Below are positions 24,422 to 34,045 of a DNA stretch of 41,608 nt, piece after piece. The notes beneath the pieces are model-generated. The model did no database searches. It was not told where the DNA came from and saw only the letters and a list, made by a program, of their open reading frames with translations. The translations under genes were made by a program, and so were the position numbers. Origin of the DNA: an uncultured bacterium (GTDB taxonomy: Bacteria > Cyanobacteriota > Vampirovibrionia > Obscuribacterales > Obscuribacteraceae); assembly GCA_903835185.1 (NCBI GenBank), contig CAILLX010000042.1, forward strand, positions 1 to 41,608, written 5' to 3'. Every line of letters begins with the position of its first letter. Positions within the stretch are counted from its first letter, which is position 1.

Positions 24422-27400
24422 TTACTGTCCTTGCTTGTAAGGTTGTTGCCCTCCATAAAGAATGGCAAGAATGGCTGCATTGCGCAGGAGCAGCTGTCCC
24501 AGCCTGCGCGTGCGCGGATCTGCAGATTGTTCTCGAACTAATTGATGCAATGGCTTGACCTGGACAAGAGCAGAAACAAGGGAGAAATCAGAGGTAAATA
24601 CTGTTGTCCCGCCTCCGAGGTCGTATGATCGCACGCTGCGATAGCCAATTGGCTTGCCGGGATTAACATCCGAAAAAACAGGATGTTGCGTGATGGTCAG
24701 CAGAATCTGTTGCCCGGGAACGGCCGTTATCTTGTGCTTGTTTGCGATGACAGTTATGTCGCCAGTGCGTGTGTCGGATAGGGCGTATACGCAAAGGCTG
24801 TTAGCTGTCCTCATGAGAAAAGCGGCAGCGCCACGAGCTATGTAGACATTGCCAAATTCGCTGTTAACGACTATGTCATGTCCTGGCGCCAGAACAATGT
24901 TGCCTGAGCGTAGTTTGAGAATGTCATTTTCTGCCTCGACAGCAGCTAGCCCGTTGCTGTTGAGCTGTGACACTGTGTCCGGCGAGAAAGCTGCAGGGAT
25001 GATGTCATTATTGTCTGCTTCGACAGCAGCCTGCTCTTCGCTATTGAGCTGTGACACTATGTTCTGGTCGAAAGCCTTCGAGACGTAGATTGCACCACCT
25101 ATACCCTCCGGGCTGGTGGGTACTGTCTCGTTGGGCAGCGGATTTACTGCCGGGCTTTCCTTGCGACCGAATGGGGTTAGATCAGTAGGCAGCTTCACCA
25201 CGCTGTTGACATATGAATAATTTGTCTCAGGCAGAGTTATCTGATGGATTCCCTGGTTGCCTTCTGTGGAAATTGTGCTGATTTCCGTAGGCGGGGGTAC
25301 GGGCGGAGGAGCTGTGGAGGTAGTAGTTATCGTAACCCCACTGCCGAGAATTATGCTGCCGGCTGAATTGCCGCTGAAAACAATGTCACAGCCGTTGCTT
25401 GCATTCACAGTGATCAGCCAGGCACTGGTGAGCCCCAGACCGAAGAAAACTGTTGGGGCATTCTGTGCCAGTTGCTGTACCTGAATGCCATTGATGAAAA
25501 CATTGACGTTATTTGGAATGCTTCCCGGTACCGGCGATGGCGGGAAGGGTCCGGATAATAGCGCCACTCCGGTCAGCCCCTGGATGGTTCCGGCTGATGG
25601 AGTTCCCTGTCCGAAGAGCGACACCGACGGGGCGATGTTGATAATTCCGGACAGGTTATCATTCTCGATTGTGAGAGGACCTCCGCCGGCACTTACATTG
25701 CCGTTCACGACAATATCTCCGGTTGCCGTGTTTGTGTTTTGCAGTGTCACTGCGCCAGTCTGGGAGGAGACACCAGTATTGACTGTGATGCTGCCGTTAG
25801 TGGATAGCTGGAAGTTGCCGCCTGCAGCGATGGTATTGAGGGCAATGCTCGTACTTAAATTGCTTATGCTTGCAGATCCGGCAGTTGGAGATGTTCCGGA
25901 CTGGGAGGTGAGAGTAAGGGAAGAGATATTTATGTTGGAGAGCACAGCGGTGCCGGTGCCCAGAGTCACCGACAGGGCTCCTGTTGTAATACTGCCGGAG
26001 CTGGAAGTTGCCGTAATGGACCCTGTGCCTGCTACAGAAATGTTGACTGACCCTGATAATGAGCTGGATGAGCTGGTTGAGAGGGATCCTGAGACTGTTA
26101 TACCAGCAGGAGCGTTGAGCACAATACTACCGCCGGTGCCTGTTCCGCCTACATATATATTGAGGTTGCTGTCTGAGCCAACAGTAAGTAGGTTCCCTGC
26201 ACCAGATTGTGTCAGATCCACTGTCCCGCCTGTGCCTGTGGTGCCTTGAGACTGCGCGCTCAGTAAGAGCGTTCCAACACTGGTGTTGATTAACGAGGCG
26301 TTCAAAATGATTGTGCCGCCAGAGGCACCAGTGGCTCCATTGTAAGCATCCGCATTGAGAGTACCGCCAACAACTGCGCTTAATGTTCCTGTTGGGGTTT
26401 CCAGGTCTATTGAGCCGCCGTTGGTGGCGAAAGCAGTAACATTAATACTGTCTGGATTGAAAATGATGCCGTCACTACCAAAGTTTTTCACTGTAACTGA
26501 TCCACCAGCCGAACCGGTAGCCCAAAGATTTCCGACAACACAGTTGCCGCTGCAGCCGCCTGGGGGGGCAATGAGAAATGGCGTCTGGCTTGAAGTGTTG
26601 GCTATAAGTGAGATGGTGCCGCCTGTCCCCGGGCTGGTGCCGGTGCCGACATTGCTGCCGGAGACATTTAAATCGCCACCGATATACAGTTGTCCACCGC
26701 CGGAGGCAATGAGATAGATGCTGCCACCATTGCCGTTATTGGTGTAGGTCATGGGAGATGTTGCAGCCGAAGCGGCATTTACAGTGAGATTGGTAGGATT
26801 GGGCAGAGAAATGCCCCCGGACCCGAGATTCGTCAGCGAGATTGTGCCGCCGTTTACGCCATTGGCTGTGAGGTTTCCTGTGGTACCGTTAACTGGTTGT
26901 GTCGAGGAGCCAATTACAAACTGGTTTGAATTGTTGCTGACAATGGTGATGCTTCCGCCATTGCCGCCAGGACAATAGGCCGTAATTGTCAGAGCGTTGT
27001 CAAAAATGGTGTAAACAGACTGAATCTCCAGGCTTGTAGTGGTTACTGCACCTGGAGCCAGTGTAATGTTCTCAACTTCTGATACCGGAGCGCCCTGTGA
27101 CGGTCCCTGGAGGGTGACAATCTCGCCTAAATAAAATGTTCCGCTTACGCTAGAAATTGTGAAAATAACATTGTTGAACGGTGGTAGACCGGGCGGCGAT
27201 GGCCATGTGCTGCTGGCCGAGGCAATGGTGCTGTCCTGCCCCCCGCTAGCATCGAGATTGCCCAGGATGAGCACCGGTCCGTTTGGTGCTGCAAGCGTGA
27301 TACTGCCGCCGGAACCGCCGGCATATCTGCTGTTTTGATTTACCTGTGGATTGGCTGCCTGTGCAGAAATGGTAAGTCCTGGTGTCGCGCCGCTATTGTC

Positions 27401-30400
27401 TATTTCTATACCGCTGGCATTGCTGTTTGTGATTGAAATTGTGCCTCCGTTCCAGCCGGTGGCGCTCAATTGATTTGTTGCGTTTATCAATAGCTGGGTG
27501 CTGCTGTTGCATGTAATGGTAATTGATCCGGCTAGCCCGGCAGCGTAAACGTTGAGTCCACTGGAGCCGGCAGTACCGCCATTAGCTGCCAGAGGACCGA
27601 GTATGGTTACCGGACCGTTTGGTGCTTGCAGTGAGATTACACCGCCGTTGCCTGCCTGTGCACCGCCAGAGGCGCCCTGGCTCGAATTCGGGGCCGTAAC
27701 GGTCAGGCTGCCGGCGTCAATCTGGATGCCTCCCTGTACCCCTTGCTGGGTGCTTCCAGTGCCGAGGTTAACTATGGTGATAGTGCCGCCATCACCGTTA
27801 ACTGATTGTCCGATCCCTCCATTAGCCGACAGGGCCAGCCCTTCCGTATTTGCTTGCACCCCATTAGTTGGTGTGCTGGTGGCCCCAACCTCAAACTGGG
27901 TTGGGCTGTTGCAGAAAATGGAGATTACTCCACCATTACCTGCCGCGGTCGGGCCAAAAGAAGGAGTTCCTATACCTGGAGGAATGGCCGACTCTCCAGA
28001 AACGTCAAGCGGCTGCGCAATTGACACGTTGCTGTTGCTGGAGGGAGCAGAGAGTGTGATCCGCCCGCCACTGCCTCCATTGACCAGCGAAGCTAAATTA
28101 ATCGCAACGGTAGGATAAACTGCCACACTGAGCGCACCGGCACTGCTGCTGACGCTTATCCCACCACCGATGTTAGTCACTGAAATGAAGCCACCGGAGT
28201 ACCCGTAGGCAGTGAGCCCGCCCATCACACCGTTTTGCGGCAGGCTGCTGGCGCCGATAGCAAAGGGGCTTGAGCTGTTGCAGGCTATGGCAATCTTGCC
28301 GCCGTTGCCGGACTGGTAGTAAGCAATAAGGCTTGGCAGTCCCGGCGTGGGAAACTGTCCGACGTTTTGCACTGTAATGTTGTTGCCCTGTATGCCTGTT
28401 ATCCATGTATTTACACTGTAATACCCACCACTTAATGTGCCGACGAGAGCCACTGTCTCACCGAGGGTAAGTCCGGCAGCATCTGGTACTGTAATGGTCG
28501 TGCCGTTGATAGCAGTGGCTGCCTGATTGTAAGTGGCATCAGAACCGCCGCTCACATCGAGCGAACTGCCAATCTGTACAGAGCCGGCTGGAGCCGAAAG
28601 AATTATGGTGCCACCGTCTCCGCCGAAGGTGCCCAGAGTTATGTTGGCGCTGGCAGCCGTCACTGTCAGGCTGTTAGAAGCAATCTGAATATTGCCTGTA
28701 GCGTTGGCTATGGTTATTGATCCGCCGGAGCCGCTGTTGGTGGATACGACATTCCCGTTGTTGCCTGACGGATTAAAGTCAGTCGGAGTAAGGTTCCCGA
28801 CAGCGGAGAGGCTGCCGTTGACACCATTTGTGATGACGGTCGAACCGACGACAAATGCAGTGGAGCTGCCGGGGCTCGGATTCGTGTCAATCTCTATGTA
28901 GCCGCCATTGCCACTACCCAGGTAGTTGCTAGCTGCTCCGCCACTGGCATCGAGCCCGCTGGATACCAGGACCGGGCCTCCCACTGCCGTGAGCACAATC
29001 AGTCCGCCGTTGCCGGCAGGGTAAGCCGAGCCGTTTGCATCTGCTGCTTGCACCTCGATACTGCCCTGCGCCAACGGGAAGTAAGTGTTGGAGCCGTTGG
29101 CGCCGACCGTGATGCCGCCTGAACCAAGATTTGTTACCTTGATGGTGCCACCGGAGCCTACTGCGGACTGATCGGAGGTTACAGCAAGGTTGCCGTTTGC
29201 GCTGAGAAGCCCGTTATTGTCCACACCGTTCGGGCTTGAAACAGAAGCAGCTCCAATATTGAATGCTGTGCTCGAGTTGACCAGAATCGTTATGGTGCCA
29301 CCATTACCTCCGGGGTTACCCGTGCTGCCGTTATATGTGCTGGCTGCGCCGCTGGCATCAAGCGTGTTGGAGATATAGATGCAGCCGGAGGAGCATCCCG
29401 TACCTGTCGTTTGCGCGCTGAGCGTTATAATGGCGCCGCTGCCAGTGCTGGACTGTCCTGTGGTGCCGTTTGGCGGCAGGCTGTTGCTGCCTGGCTGCGG
29501 GTTAGCTGTGAGCGATGCCGGGTTGATGTTTATATTGCAGCCGGAAGTGATGGACACGTTGCCGCCGTTGCCGCCGGTGGTATCACCCTGGGCGGAAATT
29601 GTAAAATATCCGTTAGTCCCGTTATTGCCTACATAAATTGTGGCGGCTGAGCCAGTGCCGGTTGTGGTAATCGTTATGGTGCCACCGTTGCCGCCGGTGG
29701 CAGTATTGTTGCCAACCGAGCTGTTAAAGCCGGTGGTCCCGTTGGCGCTGATTGCCACGGGAGAGCCGGCAGTTATGTTGAACGATTGCGCTGTGAGCGA
29801 TATGGTGCCGCCGCTTACACCGGCATTGGCGTTTGCCACTGCGTTAGAACTGATAGACGGTGAGCCGGCTGCGAAGGACATGCTGCCGCTCGCTGATAAA
29901 GTTATGGTGGAAGAAGGGATTGCCGTGTTGTAGGTCGCGATATACAATGCGTTGCTGCTGTTGCTGATATTGCCAACTTGAAGGTTGGCTCCGGCAGTAA
30001 CTGTAATTGAAGTTGTTTCAGCCAGGATATTATTTGCACCCTGGGGAACAATAGTGGTTGAGCCGCCCTGAGCCGTGAGATTTCCAGTGCTGACGGACGA
30101 GGCTACCAGATTGGCGGCCGAAAATCCGCCGGATGTGCTGATGGCTGCCTCCCCGTTCTGACTTGGTGGAGGAATGATGATGTAGGAAAACGGGAGCCCG
30201 CCGGTAGGGGATGCTGTGGTTATGGTGATATTGCCGCTGCCGGCGTTGCTGCCTGTGGTGTTTATATCGCCCGTAGAAATGGAGAATGTTGAGCCTGTAA
30301 CTGCTCCGGACAGGATTGTCACATTGCCATTAGGATTAGGAGCAGTAGAGGCCGTGCCTGTTCCGGTTGTCCCGCCTGTGGTCATGGCGCCGCTGGTTAA

Positions 30401-32692
30401 TGATTCTGAAATAGTGCCTGTGGCAGGTGCGGCAGTGTTGCTGAAGGCGATGAGATGCACATTGCCGCCGGAGTAGCCGTTGGTGTCGGGGACGCTGCCG
30501 TTTGTGGTGAACGACGAGAGTCCTGATAGATTGATGTTGCCGCCGGTTGCCGAGGAGCCGGAAACAGTCAAAGTCAGGCTCACCGTCTCTTCCGGACCAG
30601 CTGCCAGTGTAAATGCGCTGGATGGCATAAGCAACTGCGCGCCGGACACCATAAACACATCCGCGCCAGCCATCTGGCTTGCTCCGGATGTGTTTATGGC
30701 GGAGCCGGATGTGCCTGTAATATTCGCACCGGCAAATATGGCGAGATTGCCCAGAAGCCCAATTGGTGCCGGCGGGGGTGGAACAGGCAAGCCCCCGTTG
30801 GTAGTCAACGCCCCAGCAATGCTTACGCTGCCGCCAGAGACGATTGTAATAGGAGAGGCGTTAGTTGTTAGATTGCCATTGAGAGTGATGGCAGCCGGTT
30901 GCAGCGTCCCGGCAGCAATCACCCCAAAGGGAGGACCCTGCACGGTGCCGTTGTTGACGGCAATCGGGGTCGCTATTACAGGAGTAGCAGCAATGAGGAC
31001 AATCTGTCCTCCCATCCCGGCTCCGGCACTGCCGGTCGTGGACAGAGGATTGCTGTTGGCAGTGTTAATGGTGCCGGTGCTTATCGAATTGCCGCTTGTG
31101 GCACCGGCAATGATGAGCACGTTGCCGTTGAAATTGCCGGTGCTACCCCCGGCTGTATCAATGGTGGTGGTGCTTGCCAGATTCACTGTGCCTGAGCCGG
31201 TGCCGGTGCCATAAAAAGCTATCAATGTAACATTACCGCCGTTTCCGCCACCACTGTTGCCGCTGGCAGCAATAGATACGGCAGTGGTGCTGAAGTCAAT
31301 CATGCCACCGCCAGACGATCCGCCGCTTATGGTCACAGTACTGCTGGTGTCGCCGTTGCCGCTGTTGGCGTTTGGTCCAGTGTCGCTGCCTGTAGAGGTA
31401 TATTGCGCTCCAGCCATAATGAGCACATTTCCACCAGAACCGGCGCCGGTGGTGCTGAGCGAAGGAGTGGTGCCACTGCCGGCAGTGATGTTACCGCTGG
31501 CGATTATGGCCATGTCAGGACCATTAGTGGCGATGGAGCCATCGATTTCAATATTGCCGGTGTTGAACCAGGTAGGGTCACCGCCGAGGTTCATATTGCC
31601 CAGAGTCAGGATGTCAGAGTTTGTTTGAACGTGCGCGCTGCCGGCAGTAATATTCAAGAGCCCGGCTAGATTGTTGGCCGTGATTCTGACCGCGCCGGCT
31701 CCAGACCAGATATTTATACTTTTTGCAAGCACATCGCCATCGATCAGTTTGAAATCGTAAGTGCCGGCGAATGAGGCATCTCGTACGTTAACAGTACCGT
31801 TGGTTGCAAGAATCTTTCCACCGGAATTGTCTACCAGTATGTTGCCTGGTATAAGCGAAGCCAGATTGATATTCCCAGCTGATGCGGCTATTTGACCATG
31901 ATTAACTAAACTTGTAGTCAGCAGATTAACGCTGCCGGCCCCAGCAATTGAAGGAGCCGTTCCCACGCTGCCTGCCGGCAAGGTGTTGACGATCGAATGA
32001 CCGGCGGACAGCGTGAGATTGCCCCCGCTGAAAATCCGTCCTGCGTTGGAGATGGTGCCGCTGGCTGATAGGCTTAACGCAGTTGCGCTGCTGATCAATG
32101 CGCCTGTATTGTTTGAGATGTTGCTTGCCGTTATGCTTGCCGCAGTACTTGTGTATGCCTGGACTAAAAGAGTCCCGGAGTTAACAATGTTCCCGGTGAT
32201 AATCGTTCTGGCCGCCCGGTCAACCGATGTCACACCTTGCGGAATGATCAGGTTGCTTAAGTGCTGGGCGATGCGAGGCGATATGCTAAACTGCCCGCCC
32301 ACAGCATTGCCCTGTGCTCCCAGCTGAATCGTTTGCTGACCGGTCGCTAGGATCTGATAGACAGCTACTCTTTCTGCCGGCGTCAGCATGCTCTGGGCAT
32401 TTACGGTGCGAGCCGTGGTACCGTAAAACATGGTGACACTGTTGTTGCCAAGTCTTGCCGGAGCAGTGACTGACTGTGTGGTTGAAGAGAGGTCCAGGTC
32501 TACCGGTTGTCTCGTCTGACCAGGCAGATGTGGCTGCCCGGTGCCGGAAGTATTATCTTTGGCAATGGACTTTGTTGCCGCAAGGCAGAGCAGGAGACTT
32601 AAAAAGAGTGAAAAAATTTGTTGTCGTCGAGCGTGCTGCCGCCGACAGGTAATGAAGTATTTTCTCAACAGGAAAGCTCCCTGACTTGACAT
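24422..32692 (-). CDS. Giant secreted beta-repeat protein (adhesin/matrix-like) with C-terminal FecR-like domain
   Basis: 2756 residues, no internal stop. A basic N terminus with a long hydrophobic segment (about 26-44, FSLFLSLLLCLAAT) is a signal peptide, likely cut after SIA (44). An N-terminal part (about 60-330) with runs such as NAGRIFSGGNLTLSAG resembles haemagglutinin-type beta-helix. The body is a Gly/Ser/Thr/Asn-rich periodic array with recurring GNGGTITI, LDASGG and LTVTA motifs, consistent with a very long right-handed beta-helix. Two small non-repeat inserts lie at about 26970-27185 and 28340-28535. Near the C terminus (about 2594-2670) a segment with LRSGNIVLAPG, EFGNVYIA and AVPGQQILL looks like a FecR-type domain. 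There is no LPXTG, autotransporter barrel or dockerin. The upstream Cys-rich gene (85 bases away) may be cotranscribed. Adhesion or matrix function is inference. Confidence 0.88.
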   Translation of the reverse strand: MSSQGAFLLRKYFITCRRQHARRQQIFSLFLSLLLCLAATKSIAKDNTSGTGQPHLPGQTRQPVDLDLSSTTQSVTAPARLGNNSVTMFYGTTARTVNAQSMLTPAERVAVYQILATGQQTIQLGAQGNAVGGQFSISPRIAQHLSNLIIPQGVTSVDRAARTIITGNIVNSGTLLVQAYTSTAASITASNISNNTGALISSATALSLSASGTISNAGRIFSGGNLTLSAGHSIVNTLPAGSVGTAPSIAGAGSVNLLTTSLVNHGQIAASAGNINLASLIPGNILVDNSGGKILATNGTVNVRDASFAGTYDFKLIDGDVLAKSINIWSGAGAVRITANNLAGLLNITAGSAHVQTNSDILTLGNMNLGGDPTWFNTGNIEIDGSIATNGPDMAIIASGNITAGSGTTPSLSTTGAGSGGNVLIMAGAQYTSTGSDTGPNANSGNGDTSSTVTISGGSSGGGMIDFSTTAVSIAASGNSGGGNGGNVTLIAFYGTGTGSGTVNLASTTTIDTAGGSTGNFNGNVLIIAGATSGNSISTGTINTANSNPLSTTGSAGAGMGGQIVLIAATPVIATPIAVNNGTVQGPPFGVIAAGTLQPAAITLNGNLTTNASPITIVSGGSVSIAGALTTNGGLPVPPPPAPIGLLGNLAIFAGANITGTSGSAINTSGASQMAGADVFMVSGAQLLMPSSAFTLAAGPEETVSLTLTVSGSSATGGNINLSGLSSFTTNGSVPDTNGYSGGNVHLIAFSNTAAPATGTISESLTSGAMTTGGTTGTGTASTAPNPNGNVTILSGAVTGSTFSISTGDINTTGSNAGSGNITITTASPTGGLPFSYIIIPPPSQNGEAAISTSGGFSAANLVASSVSTGNLTAQGGSTTIVPQGANNILAETTSITVTAGANLQVGNISNSSNALYIATYNTAIPSSTITLSASGSMSFAAGSPSISSNAVANANAGVSGGTISLTAQSFNITAGSPVAISANGTTGFNSSVGNNTATGGNGGTITITTTGTGSAATIYVGNNGTNGYFTISAQGDTTGGNGGNVSITSGCNININPASLTANPQPGSNSLPPNGTTGQSSTGSGAIITLSAQTTGTGCSSGCIYISNTLDASGAASTYNGSTGNPGGNGGTITILVNSSTAFNIGAASVSSPNGVDNNGLLSANGNLAVTSDQSAVGSGGTIKVTNLGSGGITVGANGSNTYFPLAQGSIEVQAADANGSAYPAGNGGLIVLTAVGGPVLVSSGLDASGGAASNYLGSGNGGYIEIDTNPSPGSSTAFVVGSTVITNGVNGSLSAVGNLTPTDFNPSGNNGNVVSTNSGSGGSITIANATGNIQIASNSLTVTAASANITLGTFGGDGGTIILSAPAGSVQIGSSLDVSGGSDATYNQAATAINGTTITVPDAAGLTLGETVALVGTLSGGYYSVNTWITGIQGNNITVQNVGQFPTPGLPSLIAYYQSGNGGKIAIACNSSSPFAIGASSLPQNGVMGGLTAYGYSGGFISVTNIGGGISVSSSAGALSVAVYPTVAINLASLVNGGSGGRITLSAPSSNSNVSIAQPLDVSGESAIPPGIGTPSFGPTAAGNGGVISIFCNSPTQFEVGATSTPTNGVQANTEGLALSANGGIGQSVNGDGGTITIVNLGTGSTQQGVQGGIQIDAGSLTVTAPNSSQGASGGAQAGNGGVISLQAPNGPVTILGPLAANGGTAGSSGLNVYAAGLAGSITITCNSSTQLLINATNQLSATGWNGGTISITNSNASGIEIDNSGATPGLTISAQAANPQVNQNSRYAGGSGGSITLAAPNGPVLILGNLDASGGQDSTIASASSTWPSPPGLPPFNNVIFTISSVSGTFYLGEIVTLQGPSQGAPVSEVENITLAPGAVTTTSLEIQSVYTIFDNALTITAYCPGGNGGSITIVSNNSNQFVIGSSTQPVNGTTGNLTANGVNGGTISLTNLGSGGISLPNPTNLTVNAASAATSPMTYTNNGNGGSIYLIASGGGQLYIGGDLNVSGSNVGTGTSPGTGGTISLIANTSSQTPFLIAPPGGCSGNCVVGNLWATGSAGGSVTVKNFGSDGIIFNPDSINVTAFATNGGSIDLETPTGTLSAVVGGTLNADAYNGATGASGGTIILNASLINTSVGTLLLSAQSQGTTGTGGTVDLTQSGAGNLLTVGSDSNLNIYVGGTGTGGSIVLNAPAGITVSGSLSTSSSSSLSGSVNISVAGTGSITATSSSGSITTGALSVTLGTGTAVLSNINISSLTLTSQSGTSPTAGSASISNLSTSIALNTIAAGGNFQLSTNGSITVNTGVSSQTGAVTLQNTNTATGDIVVNGNVSAGGGPLTIENDNLSGIINIAPSVSLFGQGTPSAGTIQGLTGVALLSGPFPPSPVPGSIPNNVNVFINGIQVQQLAQNAPTVFFGLGLTSAWLITVNASNGCDIVFSGNSAGSIILGSGVTITTTSTAPPPVPPPTEISTISTEGNQGIHQITLPETNYSYVNSVVKLPTDLTPFGRKESPAVNPLPNETVPTSPEGIGGAIYVSKAFDQNIVSQLNSEEQAAVEADNNDIIPAAFSPDTVSQLNSNGLAAVEAENDILKLRSGNIVLAPGHDIVVNSEFGNVYIARGAAAFLMRTANSLCVYALSDTRTGDITVIANKHKITAVPGQQILLTITQHPVFSDVNPGKPIGYRSVRSYDLGGGTTVFTSDFSLVSALVQVKPLHQLVREQSADPRTRRLGQLLLRNAAILAILYGGQQPYKQGQ
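24921..25074 (-). repeat. Internal duplication in the giant gene (two ~70-base copies)
   Basis: Two near-identical stretches, 24921-24991 and 25002-25074, are offset by 81 bases (27 codons). They encode VSQLNS..QAAVEADN-DI and VSQLNS.GLAAVEAEN-DI just before the FecR-like segment. The offset preserves frame, pointing to a recent in-frame duplication in a linker. Confidence 0.75.
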
Positions 32693-32777
32693 GATGTTAT
32701 ATAGCTCCGTGACTAAAATCGGTCATTTCCAAGGTTTCTAATGAAATAGCTAAAAAGATCCTATTATTCCCTGGTCA

Positions 32778-33863
32778 CTATTTGCAGCTTCCAGCCGGCG
32801 GGCTGAGTGGACCCATATAAGTAACAAGAAAAGTGCCGCCAAACTTCTGGACACCAGGATTGCCGGCCAGCCCAGCAGTCAGGGGGGAACGATTGAAACC
32901 ACAACCGTTGTTCCAGGGAAGTCCGTTTTTTGCTCCACAGTACTGGCTGGCGTAATTGCCGTGTGGCGCCGTTGACCGGGTACCGCATTGTGGCTTGATG
33001 TCAGGAAATTCGTTGCACTGCGAGCAGCCGTAAGGGAAGACGCCCATGCGGGCCAGCCCGGTTTTCGGATCTACGCAGTTGTCGTCGCAACCTCCGCTGC
33101 CTGGTAATTGCACGTTAACCCATGAGTTTTGAAAAGTGACCGGGCTCTTGAAATAAAGGACTCCCCCTCCACCGACTCCGACATTGGTCGACCAGTAAGG
33201 ACCGCCTGACGGTGGTATCAGTTGTCCGATAATGGTGCAGTTGGCTCCGGCCAGGCAGGTTATGTCGATAGATTCGTTGGTGGTGACACCAGCGGCTGGT
33301 TTGCCGTTGTTCGTGCCGGGAAGGTTGAGGGTGACCTCGCAGCCGGTAGATCCGTTTGGCAGGCGAATGGGAGGATTTGCTGGTTGATTGAACTTGGGTC
33401 CCGGAGTTGTGTTCGGGAAGTCAGTAGTGGTGCTGCCATAGTCCGCGCAGGAATCCCCCACCTGACCAAAACCAAACATTACTCCAGAGATGCAGTACGT
33501 CGGGGCATGAGTAGCCGGACTCAGTCCAGTGCTTACAATCTGTACCTGGTGCCCACGTTTTATTGTGAACCAGCCTTCCTGGGGCTTCTCGAATTGAACC
33601 AGCGGCGTAGGACCTGTGCCGGCGGTGAGATCATACGCCTGAAGCGCGTTGACTGAGTTTGTCGGACAGCCATCCTGCTGGTTAATCCCACCTGCTGACT
33701 GAATTACAGTCATGCACGCAACATCAGTATTTGACGCATTATAAAAGACAAGTTTGGTTGCCCAGGACGGTCCGACGACTGCTTGCCCGAATGCCATCGG
33801 GGGCAGTATCACACAAGTGAGCACGAAGGTTCCCAGAAGCAACAAGAGCTGTAAAGGCTTCAT
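32778..33863 (-). CDS. Secreted cysteine-rich protein of unknown function
   Basis: About 361 residues from ATG 33863, chosen because GGGAG lies about 10 bases upstream and the product then starts with a clean signal peptide (KPLQLLLLLGTFVLTCVILPPMAFGQA). An earlier in-frame start ten codons upstream is less likely. The mature part has about 15 cysteines, several in clusters (GGCDDNCVD, YGCSQCNE), so a disulfide-stabilised fold outside the cytoplasm is likely. Spacing of CEVTLNLPG...NESIDITC faintly recalls thaumatin-like proteins, but I would not assign it. It lies 85 bases upstream of the giant repeat-protein gene on the same strand, suggesting joint expression and perhaps a surface complex. 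Confidence 0.75.
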   Translation of the reverse strand: MKPLQLLLLLGTFVLTCVILPPMAFGQAVVGPSWATKLVFYNASNTDVACMTVIQSAGGINQQDGCPTNSVNALQAYDLTAGTGPTPLVQFEKPQEGWFTIKRGHQVQIVSTGLSPATHAPTYCISGVMFGFGQVGDSCADYGSTTTDFPNTTPGPKFNQPANPPIRLPNGSTGCEVTLNLPGTNNGKPAAGVTTNESIDITCLAGANCTIIGQLIPPSGGPYWSTNVGVGGGGVLYFKSPVTFQNSWVNVQLPGSGGCDDNCVDPKTGLARMGVFPYGCSQCNEFPDIKPQCGTRSTAPHGNYASQYCGAKNGLPWNNGCGFNRSPLTAGLAGNPGVQKFGGTFLVTYMGPLSPPAGSCK

Positions 33864-34001
33864 CGGATGGCATCTCCCATGACAAGGCTGCACAAAAAAA
33901 CATTAGCCGAGGATAACACAAATATTGCTTATGACTGTTTGCCGGCATGACATTTCCGAAATCTAACTTGGGTACAGGTCTTGGATTCTGCGCGGGCTGA
34001 T

Positions 34002-34031
34002 AAAATTCAGGTGCAACTGCGCCTGAATTTT
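34002..34031 (+). promoter_or_regulatory. Perfect 10-base inverted repeat before the TPR gene
   Basis: AAAATTCAGG (34002-34011) and CCTGAATTTT (34022-34031) are perfect inverted copies with a 10-base spacer, ending 14 bases before the ATG at 34046. As DNA it is a good dimeric operator; as RNA it is a stable hairpin with an A-run and U-run, able to act as an attenuator and to crowd the ribosome site, which is weak (GAGAAACG). It also lies 139 bases upstream of the divergent Cys-rich gene, so it could control both. Confidence 0.5.
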
Positions 34032-34045
34032 GCAAACGAGAAACG

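Noticed and set aside
24654..32327. Many long open frames on the + strand opposite the giant gene (up to about 250 codons, Pro/Val/Leu-rich)
   Set aside because: They mirror the Gly/Ser/Thr-rich repeat coding of the minus strand, lack ribosome sites and show only reversed periodicity; they are antisense shadows.
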